The notes below the pieces were generated by a model. That model ran no database searches. It was not told the origin of the DNA and was given only the letters and a program-made list of their open reading frames with translations. Positions 1-10,606 of a DNA stretch of 64,000 nucleotides are shown in pieces. Position numbers and translations under genes: made by a program. This DNA comes from Sweltsa coloradensis (Eukaryota > Arthropoda > Insecta > Plecoptera > Chloroperlidae): NCBI GenBank assembly GCA_024449915.1, contig JAMZAV010003201.1:1-64000 (forward strand). The letters run 5' to 3'. Numbering within the stretch: the stretch's first letter is position 1; every line of letters starts with the position of its first letter.

Positions 1-396
1 CCTCTTTATAAACTGATTTCCAAATTGAAAGCTTCCCCTTTTTTAAATTTTATCCCTTTTCAACATATCATCCTTAAATTTTCCCCCGTAATCCAGGTTT
101 GTCATTTCTTTTCATGTTGTCATTGCACGTCACTGTTATTGTACTAGACTCATATAAGGTATTAAATTGCTGCACAATCTTTTCATACAATACATTTGGA
201 TCAGAGACGTGCAATAAATGCTCCCAATTTACATTAAGTATTTCCTCCCTTAACTTTTTTTCATTTATAACCTTTTTTTCACTGTCAACACGATCTGACT
301 TCCCGATGTTTTTACTACCTGCCTCCACTTTACCGATTCCAAGCAATATTACGTAATGATCAGAGATTGTTGACTCACCAATTACAGATACTACGT
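1..396 (-). pseudogene. LINE (non-LTR retrotransposon) fragment, endonuclease end to RT linker
   Basis: Read on the minus strand, the sequence runs from the end of an apurinic-type endonuclease domain, with the conserved SDHY motif at about 353-364, into the linker before reverse transcriptase. The linker has the phrase NVNWEHLL at about 211-240, then a DPNVLYEKIVQQFN helix. This order (SDH, INWxHL-like phrase, basic KPW-like stretch) is typical of CR1/Jockey-type LINEs. A stop lies in the basic stretch near position 50 and the start is lost in a TAG microsatellite, so the piece is dead and partial. It leaves the window at base 1. Clade assignment is inference. Confidence 0.55.
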
Positions 397-399
397 CAT

Positions 400-622
400 C
401 AGTAGTAGTAGTAGTAGTAGTAGTAGTAGGGAGTAGTAGTAGTAGTAGTATAGTAGTAGGAGTATAGTAGTAGTAGCTAGTAGTAGTAAGTAGTAGTAGT
501 AGTAGTAGTAGTTAGTAGTAGGTAGTAGTAGTAGTAGTTATAGTAGTCTAGTATAGTAGTAAGTAGTAGTAGTGTAGTAGTAGTAGTGTAGTATGTATTA
601 GTAGTTAGTAGTATGTAGTAGT
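400..622. repeat. (TAG)n microsatellite, interrupted
   Basis: About 220 bp of TAG trinucleotides broken by single-base insertions and losses every 10-30 bp. The interruptions look like either old decay or sequencing error. It abuts the LINE relic on one side and dispersed repeat R-A on the other. Confidence 0.9.
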
Positions 623-810
623 ACCAAATTTGGCATGTGTTGTCAGGTACCTAAATCCCCTCGATTGTGATAGTTTTCAAGTTCACATCACGTTTCATGA
701 CGGTTGGGTAATACCTCGAAAACACCTCAACTCTGCTTGCTGTATAAGGTGCCTGAGTGTGTAGCGCGCCACGGCTTGGCTGCGGCGCTCTAACGGGCAC
801 CTAGATGGGA
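622..810 (-). repeat. Dispersed repeat R-A, copy 1 (partial)
   Basis: The minus strand matches the copies at 5676-7510 and 43145-43800: it begins ATCTAGGTGCCCGTTAG, continues through a GC-rich stretch and GATGTGAACTTGAAAACTAT, and ends near ACACATGCCAAATTTGG. This copy keeps the uninterrupted sequence TTGTGATAGTTTTCAAG, which is one of the reference empty sites for the Helitron-like insertion at 5810. The class of R-A is unknown. Confidence 0.7.
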
Positions 811-2565
811 TAATTGCACGCACCAGTCCAACAGGTGAAGGGGTACCCAAGTCTAAAGAGCAAGGCCGAACAAAGATGGGGATTACGATTAACTTTGTTT
901 TCAAGTTCGACTAAGGTTCGAACACGTACATACAAGAGATATTATTGTATGACAGAAACTGAAAAAGTTGCCTTACTTGTCAACTTTTTTGTTTTTACAC
1001 GTGTGCGGCTTTTAAAAGATGCAAATTTGCGAACTAAGTTAAACTATAGACACTTCAAAAATTGAACCAGGAATGATAAAAATTAGTATGATTTGAGATT
1101 TTGTAAAATTTTCAAAATAAGGAGAGAAAATAGGCTAAATCTATATCACGAACACCATTCGCTAGCACGTCGGAACAGAGTAATTTACTCTCTAAAACTA
1201 GAGGTGAGCTCTGGCAGTTGCGTTGAGTATGCCTCCTCCTTGCCTAACCTGACGATCAAACAGACGACGACAACGACGTAACCCCCTCCCCGCTAAACTT
1301 TCGCCACTGTCCGTGACTGGTTCTGTCCATCTAATACAACCTCCTTGGTTTGTCCAGCAGGGCCCACTCTCCATCCCCACGACTAGAGTGGTGCATTATG
1401 ACATAACATTTGGGAAGTGCCCTTATACCAAATAAGCAAAAACTTTTCATATCTATTTAAAAAAGGGGTAAAAACAGTACATATCGTTGCTGTACAACCT
1501 TGCAAAATTTTTATCAGATGCTAACTAAAGCTTCAGAAAAAGCTACATCCAAAATCTACCAAAATTATCTTTCTCCGTGAAATTTGTTTTCATGACATCA
1601 CTGTTCTTGAAACATCTGTGATGTCAGGCGGTTTATACCAAATAAGGTAGGAAAATACAGAATCTTGGGGGACATTTCATGCACGTTGAGCAAACAACAA
1701 AGTGCCGTGCGTAATGTGAGTATTATAATTAAAAACGACTATACTTCCGTAAAATCCCTCTCTTAGAGCGAAACAATTGTATAGCTCTATATCAAATATG
1801 TGTTGAGATCAAGATATAAATGGTTTATCCTCTGGCCCCACTAAACGGCGTGTCAACAAAAGTATATAGTTCCATACCTGTTTTTGGTCACTTGTCAGAA
1901 TACAAATTGTGCACGGTGAAGCCTGTTGAACAACTGTTTTTTTTGTAAATTTAATCCTCTTATTGAGATTTACTACAGTGAATCATTACGTGTTTGGAGA
2001 AAAAAACATAGCTAGTTTGTGTGACAGGTGCATTTGATGGTCAAGGCAAGCCACACCCACTGTCACATTGGCGCCGATAAGTATCTTCGATCACCGTCTC
2101 AAGTAGTTTTTAAATACTTCAAATCAAAGCATTTACTCTTGACACATCATGAAACATTTGTTTATACGCAAAACACTTGGCATTTTCCTTGGAACAATAA
2201 ATCATGTGCGACTACCTTGCTGTTCTTGTAAAAGATTACAAATGCTCATTTTACCAGGTTAGAATTTATCACACAATTTTAGTCACATTATGTAGGAAAT
2301 GTAATTGTAACATGATTCGAGTAAAATGAAATATGAAGGCAACCTCACCTCCCTAGCACTTTTTCCCTAAAATGGCTAGAAAAAAATTACAAATTTAAAA
2401 CAATTTTTATGATTTAGAATCTCAAAATGGTTCAAAACACCCATTTAAAAAAAAATGTTTTTGTGGTATATAAATATCCAAAATTGTGACCAACGTTTTT
2501 TCTAGTGAAGTCATACTATGGACTTACAATAACAATAAATAGTTGCTGCAAGAAACAAATAGCTG
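811..2565. other. No recognisable feature
   Basis: AT-rich sequence with only short, unconvincing reading frames. The phrase TTATACCAAATAAG occurs twice (about 1421 and 1632). I see no repeat shared with the rest of the window and no coding signal. Confidence 0.5.
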
Positions 2566-2859
2566 TTAAGTATAAGCCAGCTCTTGCCGTGCGAATGTAG
2601 GCCACACCTTGGTGTTGGTACTTCCGTCACCTGCGTGAATTAGTAGGTATAGGTGGATCGCGGAACCTGTGCATCGGGCAAGAAGGCCCAATTGCATCGA
2701 ACAAGATGTAGGGGGAGAATGTGACAAGAGTTGGGGACCTCTAAAGTTGCTCGCTGGAGCAATCGAGGATGAACGAAACCGAGCGAAAGAGGGTAAGTTA
2801 GCCGGAGCGGAGCAAGTGCGCGGTGTCTCATATGAGTCAGAGCATTTCAATTTAACGCA
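2566..2859. other. GC-richer lead-in to the 188-bp tandem repeat
   Basis: More GC-rich than its surroundings, with overlapping open frames on both strands. Because both strands are open and no known domain appears, I read this as composition and not as a gene. It runs straight into the tandem repeat that starts at about 2860. Confidence 0.4.
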
Positions 2860-3490
2860 GAATGCTGTAGGCCTACTGGAAGGAGCCGAGCCGAGCCGCT
2901 GTGGTGGCCGGCCGGCTTCACTGCAGTGGTGTTGGTCCAGGCACAATGCTGTTGGGAACAGAATATCGCGGTGTGTTGGGGTCGTCATCGACAGGTGCAC
3001 ACACTAAAAACACACTTTTCTGCGATGAGTCATAGTCATACGCAGTACAACAGAATGCTGTACTGGAAGGAAACCGAGCCGAGCCGCGTGGGGAGCCGGC
3101 CCGGCTTCACTGCAGTGGTGTTGGTCCAGGAAAAATGCTGTTGGGAACAAAAATATCGCGGTGTGTTGGGGTCGTCCATCGGGCAGGTGCACACACTAAA
3201 AAACACACTTGCTGCGATGAGTCATAGTTCATACGCAGTACACAGAATGCTGTACTGGAAGGACCGAGCCGAGCCGCTGTGGTGGCCGGCCGGCTTCACT
3301 GCAGTGGTTGTTTGGTCCAGGCACAATGCTGTTGGGAACAGAATATCGCGTTTGTGTTGGGGTCGTCATCGACAGGTGCACACACTAAAAGCACACTTGC
3401 TGCGATGAGTCATAGTTCATACGCAGTACACAGAATGCTGTACGGAAGGAACCGAGCCGAGCCGCTGTGGTAGCCGGCCGGCTTCACTAT
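2860..3490. repeat. ~188-bp tandem repeat, about 3.3 units
   Basis: The anchor AATGCTGTA recurs at about 2862, 3051, 3246 and 3434. Each unit carries GAGCCGAGCCGC, GGCCGGC, GTTGGGAACA, GGGGTCGTCATCGACAGGTG and CTGCGATGAGTCATAG in that order. Units differ mainly by small insertions and losses. Overlapping open frames here are by-products of the repeat. A detached partial unit lies at 4968-5056. Confidence 0.85.
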
Positions 3491-3753
3491 GCTTCGTTGT
3501 TTGTCCTGTTTCAATTACCCAGGTACAAGTTTGTCACGAAAACCCGTTTTTCTGTCCTGGTGTAAATGTACCTGTCACAACCCAGAAACGTTTTTTTGTC
3601 CTGTTGTAAGTTACCACTACTGCGACTGGAGTAAGAATTTTACACCTGCTTCTTTAGCAGGAGTGGGTGTAAAACGACAAAATATTGCGCCATTTTTTAC
3701 AACGCTTATATTAGCTTCATGTGTTTGTCTGTCTGGACGGAATCTTATAATCG
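3491..3753. other. Spacer between satellite and repeat R-C
   Basis: Open on the plus strand as a continuation of the frame starting at 3489, but with no recognisable domain. TTGTCCTGTT-like phrases recur (about 3501, 3597), pointing to old repeat sequence. Confidence 0.3.
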
Positions 3754-4046
3754 ATATTTCACCCACTTCTCAATGTCCAATCGAGCTGAAATTTTTCACA
3801 CATACATATTCTTGATGACAATAGATGAATCAATTAACAGATTCACTAATTAATCAATTAATTCATCATAATTAATAATTAAAGTTTTATATGGGAATCA
3901 ATATTTCACCCACTTCCCAATGTCCGATCGAGCTGAAATTTTTCACACAGACATATATTCTTGATAACAATAGATGAATCAATTTATCACATTCACCATA
4001 GTGTATCAATTAATTCATCATAATTAATTAATCAAACAAAGCTTCA
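3754..4046 (+). repeat. Dispersed repeat R-C, two tandem units
   Basis: Two units of about 146 bp, each starting near CGATATTTCACCCACTT or its equivalent, then GAGCTGAAATTTTTCACAC, then an AT-rich run of ATTAAT words. An opposite-strand relative lies at 44440-44720 next to GACA repeats. Confidence 0.7.
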
Positions 4047-4204
4047 TATGGGAAATTAGTCACAGCTAGTGAGGATGGGCCAACGAGATGCAGAAATTCG
4101 GACGCGTCCAGTGAGCACAATTTGCTGTGAATATGTCATATTCGATTACAACATTCGTTAAGACTAAAAAGAATAAAATAATATTACATGAAAAAAATAT
4201 TTTT

Positions 4205-4452
4205 TTAAAAAAACAACGCTCATATTTAAATGTACTAAAAAGTAAAAAATAAATTTTCGACCAACAAATTTTTGCCTTACTCGGAAAATAAAAGCGTTGG
4301 GCGCTTTTCCTCCATGAACAACAAAATTCTGTAATCTATGTCAATACCGAAAGCGCCCAACGCTGTTATTTTCCTAGTAAGGCAAAAATTTGTTGGGCGA
4401 AAATTTATTTTTTACTTTTTAGTACATTTAAATATGAGCGTTGTTTTAAAAA
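4205..4452. mobile_element. Foldback (hairpin) MITE, family FB1
   Basis: A ~248-bp near-perfect palindrome. The left arm reads inward from ACAACGCTCATATTTAAATG to AAAAGCGTTGGGCGC, and the right arm is its reverse complement, with a central spacer around 4303-4352. A diverged second copy lies at 43846-44083 with the same loop sequence (CCATGAACAACAAAATTCTG). Two copies of a full-length palindrome point to a mobile foldback element. No transposase is present. Confidence 0.75.
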
Positions 4453-4837
4453 AAATTAAAAAAAATTTAAAGTTTGTAGTGGTTTGGTTGGTGTAGTGAG
4501 AAGCTAAGAAAGAAGCTAGAAGTTAAAATGGAAAAAGCCGGGCCGAGCAATATCTTTCCTAATGATTATATGAATCTCCACGGCCTTTCTTAAAAGGGAA
4601 AATGCCAATTAATCAACCGTTAAGCAAAAACCTTAGCCCAGGGCCGACATAACCTAAAACTAGGATAGGTCTGCTTGAAAGACGTTTAGCAATATTATGC
4701 ACAACAATGTACTAGAAACATATCATCTAGGCCAAAATATTGAAAAATATAGTTAGGCCCAAAGCCTATTAGCCTATCATCGTGTGGTATATAAGCTATA
4801 GGCCTTCGTTGCCTCGTCAAATGTCAAAACTGGGTGC
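4453..4837. other. No recognisable feature
   Basis: AT-rich spacer with several TAGGCC-type words and no repeat or coding signal that I recognise. Confidence 0.4.
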
Positions 4838-4966
4838 AAGTATGTTTGTTTGTCCTACTGAGAGTAACGTGTACTTATTACTCCCATTTCCGTTTTTATG
4901 ACGTATATCCGGATGATTCCAGGAGTACATATGTGAACCTGGTACAGGACAAACAAACAAACCTAC
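4838..4966. mobile_element. Short TIR element (~125 bp)
   Basis: Bounded by GTTTGTTTGTCCT near 4843 and AGGACAAACAAAC near 4946-4958, which are reverse complements. It sits between the FB1 region and a detached satellite unit. The TIR is short and partly low-complexity, so the call is tentative. Confidence 0.35.
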
Positions 4967-4967
4967 C

Positions 4968-5056
4968 TATCGCGTTGTGTTGGGGTCGTCATCGACAGAT
5001 GCACACACTAAAAGCACACTTGCTGCGATGAGTCATAGTTCATACGCAGTACGCAT
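4968..5056 (+). repeat. Detached partial unit of the 188-bp repeat
   Basis: ATCGCG..GTGTTGGGGTCGTC through CTGCGATGAGTCATAG and ATACGCAGTAC matches the inner part of the units at 2860-3490. The 1.5 kb in between (R-C, FB1, short TIR element) may have been inserted into a once-continuous array. Confidence 0.75.
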
Positions 5057-5349
5057 AATGCGGGAGTCAGATTGCTGGCAATGTAATTACTTCAGAATAT
5101 AAATTGCGGTCGACACCAAGTACAAAGCGGGGTTTGAACAATCGGTTTGAGCCCGTTGGATGAACATGACCATGACTCAAAACAAAAACTAAGCATAAGC
5201 ACACTACGTACCATTACCATGAATTGAATTTCTTTAAATACATGCTTTATGTTTATGACTTGTATTCAAGATGACGACTTTTGTTGCACTAAAGGCTATT
5301 CGAGACGTTGAGGGGTGACAGATGACGATGAAGGACGATTACAAAATAC

Positions 5350-5428
5350 CAATGCCTTATGCGGGATTCAAACCCACGACCTCGTATTCAAGATTCAACT
5401 GTATCCTCATTACCATCCACTTATTACG
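5350..5428 (-). repeat. tRNA-like relic (SINE head or tRNA pseudogene)
   Basis: The minus strand has a B-box-like GGTTTGAATCC and an A-box-like TGGTAATGAGGA at about tRNA spacing. The arms do not fold into a full cloverleaf by eye and no SINE body follows, so it is a relic and not a functional tRNA. Confidence 0.4.
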
Positions 5429-5809
5429 CACGACGAAAAGTAAAATCATGTTTTTTTTAACAGAAAGATATACAAATTAGACCCAAGAAACATCACTTTT
5501 GTTTTGTTTTTGTTTTAACAAAAAACCTGTCTTGAGTTGAATGGCCCATCAACTATTTACGCATTTTGTCAACCCCCTGTTCAGAAAGTCACCTAAAAGA
5601 AAACATCAACAATTGAGGAAGTCCACGTGCATCTGCTCTGCGAGGTGGTACCGGTTGTGAAGCGGGCGTACGTGCGATCTAGGTGCCCGTTAGGGTGCCG
5701 CAGCCAAGTCGCGGTGCGCTACACATTCAGGCACCTTATACAGCTAGCAGAGTTGGGGTGATTTCGAAGTGTCACCCAGCCGTCATGAAACGTGATGTGA
5801 ACTTAAAAA

Positions 5810-6492
5810 CTAGAAAAACGCTTAAGTCCCGCCGCGTTGATGGATGAGCTTTTTTTAAGTTTTGGTATGTGTGGGATCACTTTACTTCTTCAAGTTCCAT
5901 TGCAAAATCATTTTTGTTAAATTAGGCTAATTTTTATAAAGTAGTACTAATTGCTATGGTAATTAGAATGTTAAATAACTGGAGGCCCGAAGACTTGCTT
6001 TCTGTACGCATTGTAGGTGAATGTTGTCAAGTTTCTATAGTTACTTGTTAATTATTGTTATAAACCTCAAAAAACTCATATTAAAACCTTTATTTCTATG
6101 GATTCTGGCTAACTTTTTCAACTTTTTCTTTCAAAAGGTACTACAGCACCATAACCTTAATGTCCATGTAAAATATATATGAACGTTGTAGCCCCAACCG
6201 TTTGGTGAAAATCGGCCCAAATGTAACGAAAAAAATCATATAAGTACGATATTCATGAGAAATATTTCTTCGATTGTAGCCAAAAACAATACAGGTCTAA
6301 GTTCAGAGATTTCGAAGGTCCCCTCCAATTTTCATCAAGATCGCAATGCCGTTTGCCCGGTAGAGAGCGAACAAACAAGACAAAAAAAACGAACAAAAGA
6401 CAAAACACGAGCTATTTTTCTTGAGGTAACAGAAGTGAAAAAAAAACGAAAAAACAGTAAGTGAAATTGAAGGCTTCGCTTTGCTCGTCCAA
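5810..6492 (-). mobile_element. Helitron-like element, subfamily 2
   Basis: The minus strand starts TTGGACGAGCAAAGCG at 6492 and ends with the subterminal inverse repeat CTCATCCATC, a hairpin (AACGCGGCGGGACTTAAGCG) and CTAG at 5810. It sits inside repeat R-A at a point that is unbroken in R-A copies 1 and 3. The flanks fit insertion at GA^TAG without target duplication, allowing a 3-bp loss on one side. It has no coding capacity and is non-autonomous. Confidence 0.75.
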
Positions 6493-6881
6493 TCAACAAC
6501 GGGAGGATTTCGGTATCTGAGAACACATGCCAAATTTTGTTGGTGTACGAACATTCCTTCTTGGTGAAAAAAATTACTTGAAACATGCTTAAAAATCAAA
6601 ATCACTGGCTATACTGTACTGGCTACTTACTACTTCGTCAGTTTCAATTGGCCAGCAATTCTGGCCAAACGGGTTGGAATACAACGTTCATATTTTACAT
6701 GAACATTAAGGCTATAGTGATGTAGCGATATTTGAAAGAAAAAGTCGAAAAAGATTACTGGAAGGCTTCCAAATAAAGGCATTAGCATAAGCCATTTACA
6801 AGCATATAATCAACAAGTAACTATAGTTACTTGACAATGAGCATCTACAATGTGTACAAAAAGCAAGTCTTTGGACCACTA

Positions 6882-7390
6882 AGGTTGCGTTCCGTAGAAG
6901 CGACCGGTCGACCATTCTGGGCTCGACTGGGTATTGTTATTTTCATTGTTTCACTCAACGTCTGATTGTTGGGGACTGCCTTGGCTCCGAAATGGTGCGT
7001 GCATCTACAAGGCCGTGTTTTAATGAAAAGTTGTGATATCTCGTTAAAATGTTACATAAATCATATCATTTACTAAATAAATGAATGATTTGAATGAAAG
7101 AATGAATGATTTATTGTCTACCCATGTGTAGTTACAGGAACATTGTCGGTAGTTGACATTATTCCATGATTTTCAATGAAAGAATTTGAAATAACCGCGC
7201 TTTCTTCAAAGACCAGCCCACGACCGGAATAAAACTGTGGGCTTCTTGGTCTCGACCACAACAGTCAAAACAGCAACGCATCGCATACGTTTCCCTTTCA
7301 AATCTGATCTGTGATTGGTGCAAATTGTGTTTACTTAAATTCCATTGGTCGCAGACTGGTCGTTCTGGTCGCCTTTGCGGAACACAACCT
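6882..7390. mobile_element. ~509-bp TIR element of unknown superfamily
   Basis: Ends AGGTTGCGTTCCGTAG / CTTTGCGGAACACAACCT are imperfect inverted repeats of about 22 bp, continuing into GCGACC. It interrupts repeat R-A, whose copy at 43145-43800 reads across the site (CTTTGGACACTAA then CATTCTATTG). No clear target duplication remains. hAT-like ends are possible but not shown. Confidence 0.6.
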
Positions 7391-7540
7391 GAATATTTTA
7401 CATTCTATTGTTAATTGGTATTCCATAGCAATTAAGTCGACTTTGATAAAATAATTATATTTTAACAAACGATTTTGCAATGGAACTTCAAAAAGTAATG
7501 AGATCCCACATAACAAAAAATATTAAAAATACAGTCAAAC

Positions 7541-8578
7541 CTTACACAATCAAAAGTAATGAGATCTAAAAGAAATGCCAAGCTTATGTACCAGCTCCAA
7601 CATGTTCGCTATCACATAAATTCACTTTGCCCTGCGACTGCATCCTTGCAATTGGCAAAATAAATTTCCACGAACTTTTACATTTCAAACAATAGTTGCA
7701 AATATAATTGTGCCACGCTTTGCAAGGATGCTGTCACAGGGCAAAGTGAATTTATTGGATGAGCGTAGCGAGCGAAGCGAAGATTCCATTTCACTACACT
7801 GGAGAAAAAAATCCGGAATGTTTTTTTTTTTTCTTTCTTTCTTTTTTTTTGTATTTTTGTGTGTTTGTTAACACGATTCCGGCTAAACCCATACTCCGAT
7901 TGCAATGAAATTTTATGGAGGCCTTCGAAATCTCTGAACTTAGAACTGCCACGTTTTTGAGCGCAATCGGGAATTTTTTTCTCGTAAAAAACGCAATTTT
8001 ACGATTTTTTTCGATTTTTAAAAAAATTCTTCGACTTATAACACCTACAAGCTTTATCCGATTGTAATGATTTTTTCACAGAACCTTAATTTTATGAATT
8101 AAGATATTCGTGTGAAATTTGAGCGTAATCGAAAAATTATTTCTCATGAAAATCGAAATTTTACGTTTTTTTTTCTTTTTTTAAACAATTCTTTGACTTA
8201 TAACACCTACATGCTTTATCCTATTGTAATGATTTTTTCACAGAACCTTAATTTCATGAATTAATGTATTCGTGTTAAATTTGAGCGCAATCGAATAATT
8301 ATTTCTTATGAAAATTGCAATTTTTCGATTTTTCCTTTTTTTTAAATTACGAATAATTAAAAAAATTAAGTTAATTTTTTATTTAATTTCATTTCATTAA
8401 AATAACTCTTCGACTAAGTAATGATTTTTTCACAGAACAACAGAAAATCCGCGTAACACATGGCAGCTCAATGCACCATATACGCTCATCCAACAACGCG
8501 GCGGGACTTAAGCGTTTTCCTAGTGTATGAACATAGCGAACGTGTACGAGGATACATAAACTTGGCATTTCTTTTAGG
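7541..8578. mobile_element. Foldback element FB2 carrying a Helitron-like insertion
   Basis: The left arm at about 7566-7650 (CTAAAAGAAATGCC... CTGCATCCTTGCA) is mirrored by 7721-7754 plus 8524-8578. The right arm is split by the Helitron-like copy at 7755-8523. The mirrored left arm gives the sequence before insertion, GTGAATTTA^TGTGATAGCG. A related palindrome with the same outer sequence lies at 44797-45783. Confidence 0.7.
7755..8523 (+). mobile_element. Helitron-like element, subfamily 1, complete
   Basis: 5' end TTGGATGAGCGTAGCGAGCG, then the conserved ATTCCATTTCACTACACTGG block, a T-rich stretch and two internal ~160-bp units (AACCTTAATTT near 8081 and 8241). The 3' end has TACGCTCATCCAA, the inverse of the 5' terminus, then a hairpin with stem AACGC/GCGTT and CCTAG, followed by host T. 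Short open frames such as the one crossing the T-rich stretch are not genes. Non-autonomous. Confidence 0.85.
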
Positions 8579-8603
8579 TATAAATAAGCTTAAAGTAAAA
8601 TAA

Positions 8604-9166
8604 TTGGATGAGCAAAGCGAATACTTCAATTTCACTGACGCCTAAAGAAATTAGGAAGGTTGTTTTTTTTCTGTCTGTTGGTTATCTACCGGGCAAACGG
8701 CATATGCGATCTTGTTGAAAATTGGAGGGGACCTTTGAAATCTCTGTACTTAGACCTGCCACGTTTTTTGGTACAATTGAAGAAAAAGTATTTTTCGTGA
8801 ATAACGTACTTTTACGATTTTTTTCGATTTTTAGTGCGATATTTTCGTGACATTTGGGCCAATTCTGACCAAACAGGTGGGGCTACAACGCTCATATTTT
8901 ATATGGACATTAATGTTGGTGATGTATTGCCTTTTGAAAAAAAAAAGTTGAAAAAGTTAGACAGGCTACATAATCCATAGAATAAAGGTTTTAATAAAGG
9001 TTTTTTATGTGTTTTTTTTTTCTATTAAGAAACTTGACAACAATCACCTACAATGCGTTCAAAAAGCACTCTTTGCAAAAGTAAGGAGATCCCACACAAA
9101 CTAAAAACTTACAAAAAAAGCTCATCCATCAACGCGACTAAAAAAAGCGTTCGCGAAGCGGCCTAG
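8604..9166 (+). mobile_element. Helitron-like element, subfamily 2, complete
   Basis: 5' TTGGATGAGCAAAGCGAA and an interior with CCGGGCAAACGGCAT and GACCAAACAGGTGGGGCTAC. The 3' end is CTCATCCATCAACGCG, a hairpin AACGC/GCGTT with an A-rich loop, then GCGAAGCGGCCTAG. The hairpin-to-end spacing is longer than in subfamily 1. Confidence 0.75.
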
Positions 9167-9254
9167 TAAATAGAAATGGCACGCCATCTCTAGCGCTCGA
9201 GTACGCCCGAGAGCTATGTTTGGTTTTGTTTACTGTTCAAGTTTTTTATGGTTG

Positions 9255-9676
9255 GTTTGGTTTGGATTTCGTTGGTCTTGTGGTTGGCGTCTCTGCGAGC
9301 GTCCAATGAAGAAGGTCCACGATTCGATTCCCGCTACTTAAGTCCATCAATTCTTGTCTTAGGAATTTGTGAACGGTGACTTTGGAGCCGTCTTAGCAAC
9401 GAGGCACATAATAAATTTAAAGTTGTTCTGAATCGGCCTTGTTGATTCTGGCGTTGATCCGCGAGTGTTCGCAATGTCCATACCACTGATTGCTATATTT
9501 CCTATTAAAAAATATTGATCTTTGGTTGGTTATCGCTCACTCGTCGATTGCGTCGGATCCTACAGGGTTGGCTTGGTCGCTTTGGTTTATTGTTCTCCAC
9601 TGAAAATCAGTTATAACACTGAGTTGGTACTGAGTAGACTCTAAATACGGATTAATTAATTTATTTATTTATTTGG
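9255..9676 (+). mobile_element. tRNA-headed SINE (family S1), copy 1
   Basis: The head has an A-box-like TGGATTTCGTTGG and a B-box-like CGATTCGATTCCC. The body runs from TCTTGTCTTAGGAATTTG through CACTGATTGCTATATTTCC to a 3' nested hairpin (CCACTGAAAATCAGTTATA) and ends in a TTTA tail. It shares head, body and tail with the copies at 14890, 48649, 52906 and 57189. The head here is more diverged than the others. RNA polymerase III transcription is inferred from the boxes. Confidence 0.8.
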
Positions 9677-9752
9677 GATATCAAATAGCTATTTAATAGA
9701 ATCTGGATTACTCATTCATGTACAAGTAATGATCTAGGCCTATAAAAGATCA

Positions 9753-10509
9753 TTGGATGAGTGTAGCGATGCGAAGCGAAGAATCCATTTCACCACACCG
9801 GAGAAAAAAATCCGGAATGTTTTTTTTTTCTTTCTTTTTTTTGTATTTTTGTGTGTTTGTTAACACAATTCCGGCTAAACCAATACTCCAATTGCCATGA
9901 AATTTTATGGAGGCCTTCGAAATCTCTGAACTTAGAACTGCCACGTTTTTGAGCGCAATCGAAAAATTATTTCTCATGAAAATCGCAACTACGATTTGTT
10001 TCGATTTTTAAAAACATTCTTCGACTTATAACACCTACATGCTTTATCCGATTTCAATTATTTTTACACTGAACCTTAATTTTATGAATTAAGATATTCG
10101 TGTGAAATTTGAGCGCAATCGAAAAATTATTTTTCATGAAAATAGAAATGTTGCGGGTTTTTTCTTTTTTAAAACAATTTTTTGTCATAACACCTACATG
10201 CTTTATCCTATTGTAATGATTTTTCCACAGAACCTTAATTTTATGAATTTATATATTCGTGTGAAATTTGAGAGCAATGGAATAATTATTTCTTAAAAAA
10301 AACGCATTTTTTTAAAAAATCTTTTTTTTAAATATAATTAATTTAAAAAAAAAAAGTTTATTGTTAATTTATTTTAATTTAATTTAAAAAAATCTTAAAC
10401 TTAGTAATAATTTTTTTACAGAACAACAGAAAATCCGCATAACACATGGCAGCTCAATGCACCAATTACGCTCATCCAACAACGCGGCGGGACTTAAGCG
10501 TTTTCCTAG
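9753..10509 (+). mobile_element. Helitron-like element, subfamily 1, complete
   Basis: 5' TTGGATGAGTGTAGCGATGC and 3' TACGCTCATCCAACAACGCG, then hairpin and CCTAG. Flanking bases are A-C-A before and T after, in line with an N^T target. It is convergent with the minus-strand copy at 10607-11343, giving a long inverted repeat. Confidence 0.85.
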
Positions 10510-10606
10510 TTATTAAACTTTTGGTGCATTGAGCTGCCATGTCTTATGCGGATTTTCTGTTCTGTGAAAAAATTATTACTAAATTGAATTTTTTTTTTTA
10601 ATTAAA
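10510..10606 (-). mobile_element. Truncated Helitron-like 3' fragment
   Basis: The minus strand carries GCAGCTCAATGCACCA and the preceding AACAGAAAATCCGCAT, but lacks the ATIR, hairpin and terminus. It is wedged between two convergent copies. Confidence 0.7.

Larger units (their letters stand above)
5676..7510 (+). repeat. Dispersed repeat R-A, copy 2, broken by two insertions
   Basis: Segments 5676-5809, 6493-6881 and 7391-7510 align in order with the unbroken copy at 43145-43800. The first gap is the Helitron-like copy at 5810-6492 and the second is the TIR element at 6882-7390. The part after 6600 (CAATTGGCCAGCAATTCTG... ACATGAACATTAAGG) resembles the interior of the second Helitron-like subfamily, so R-A may be an older or longer relative of it. 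Confidence 0.65.
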
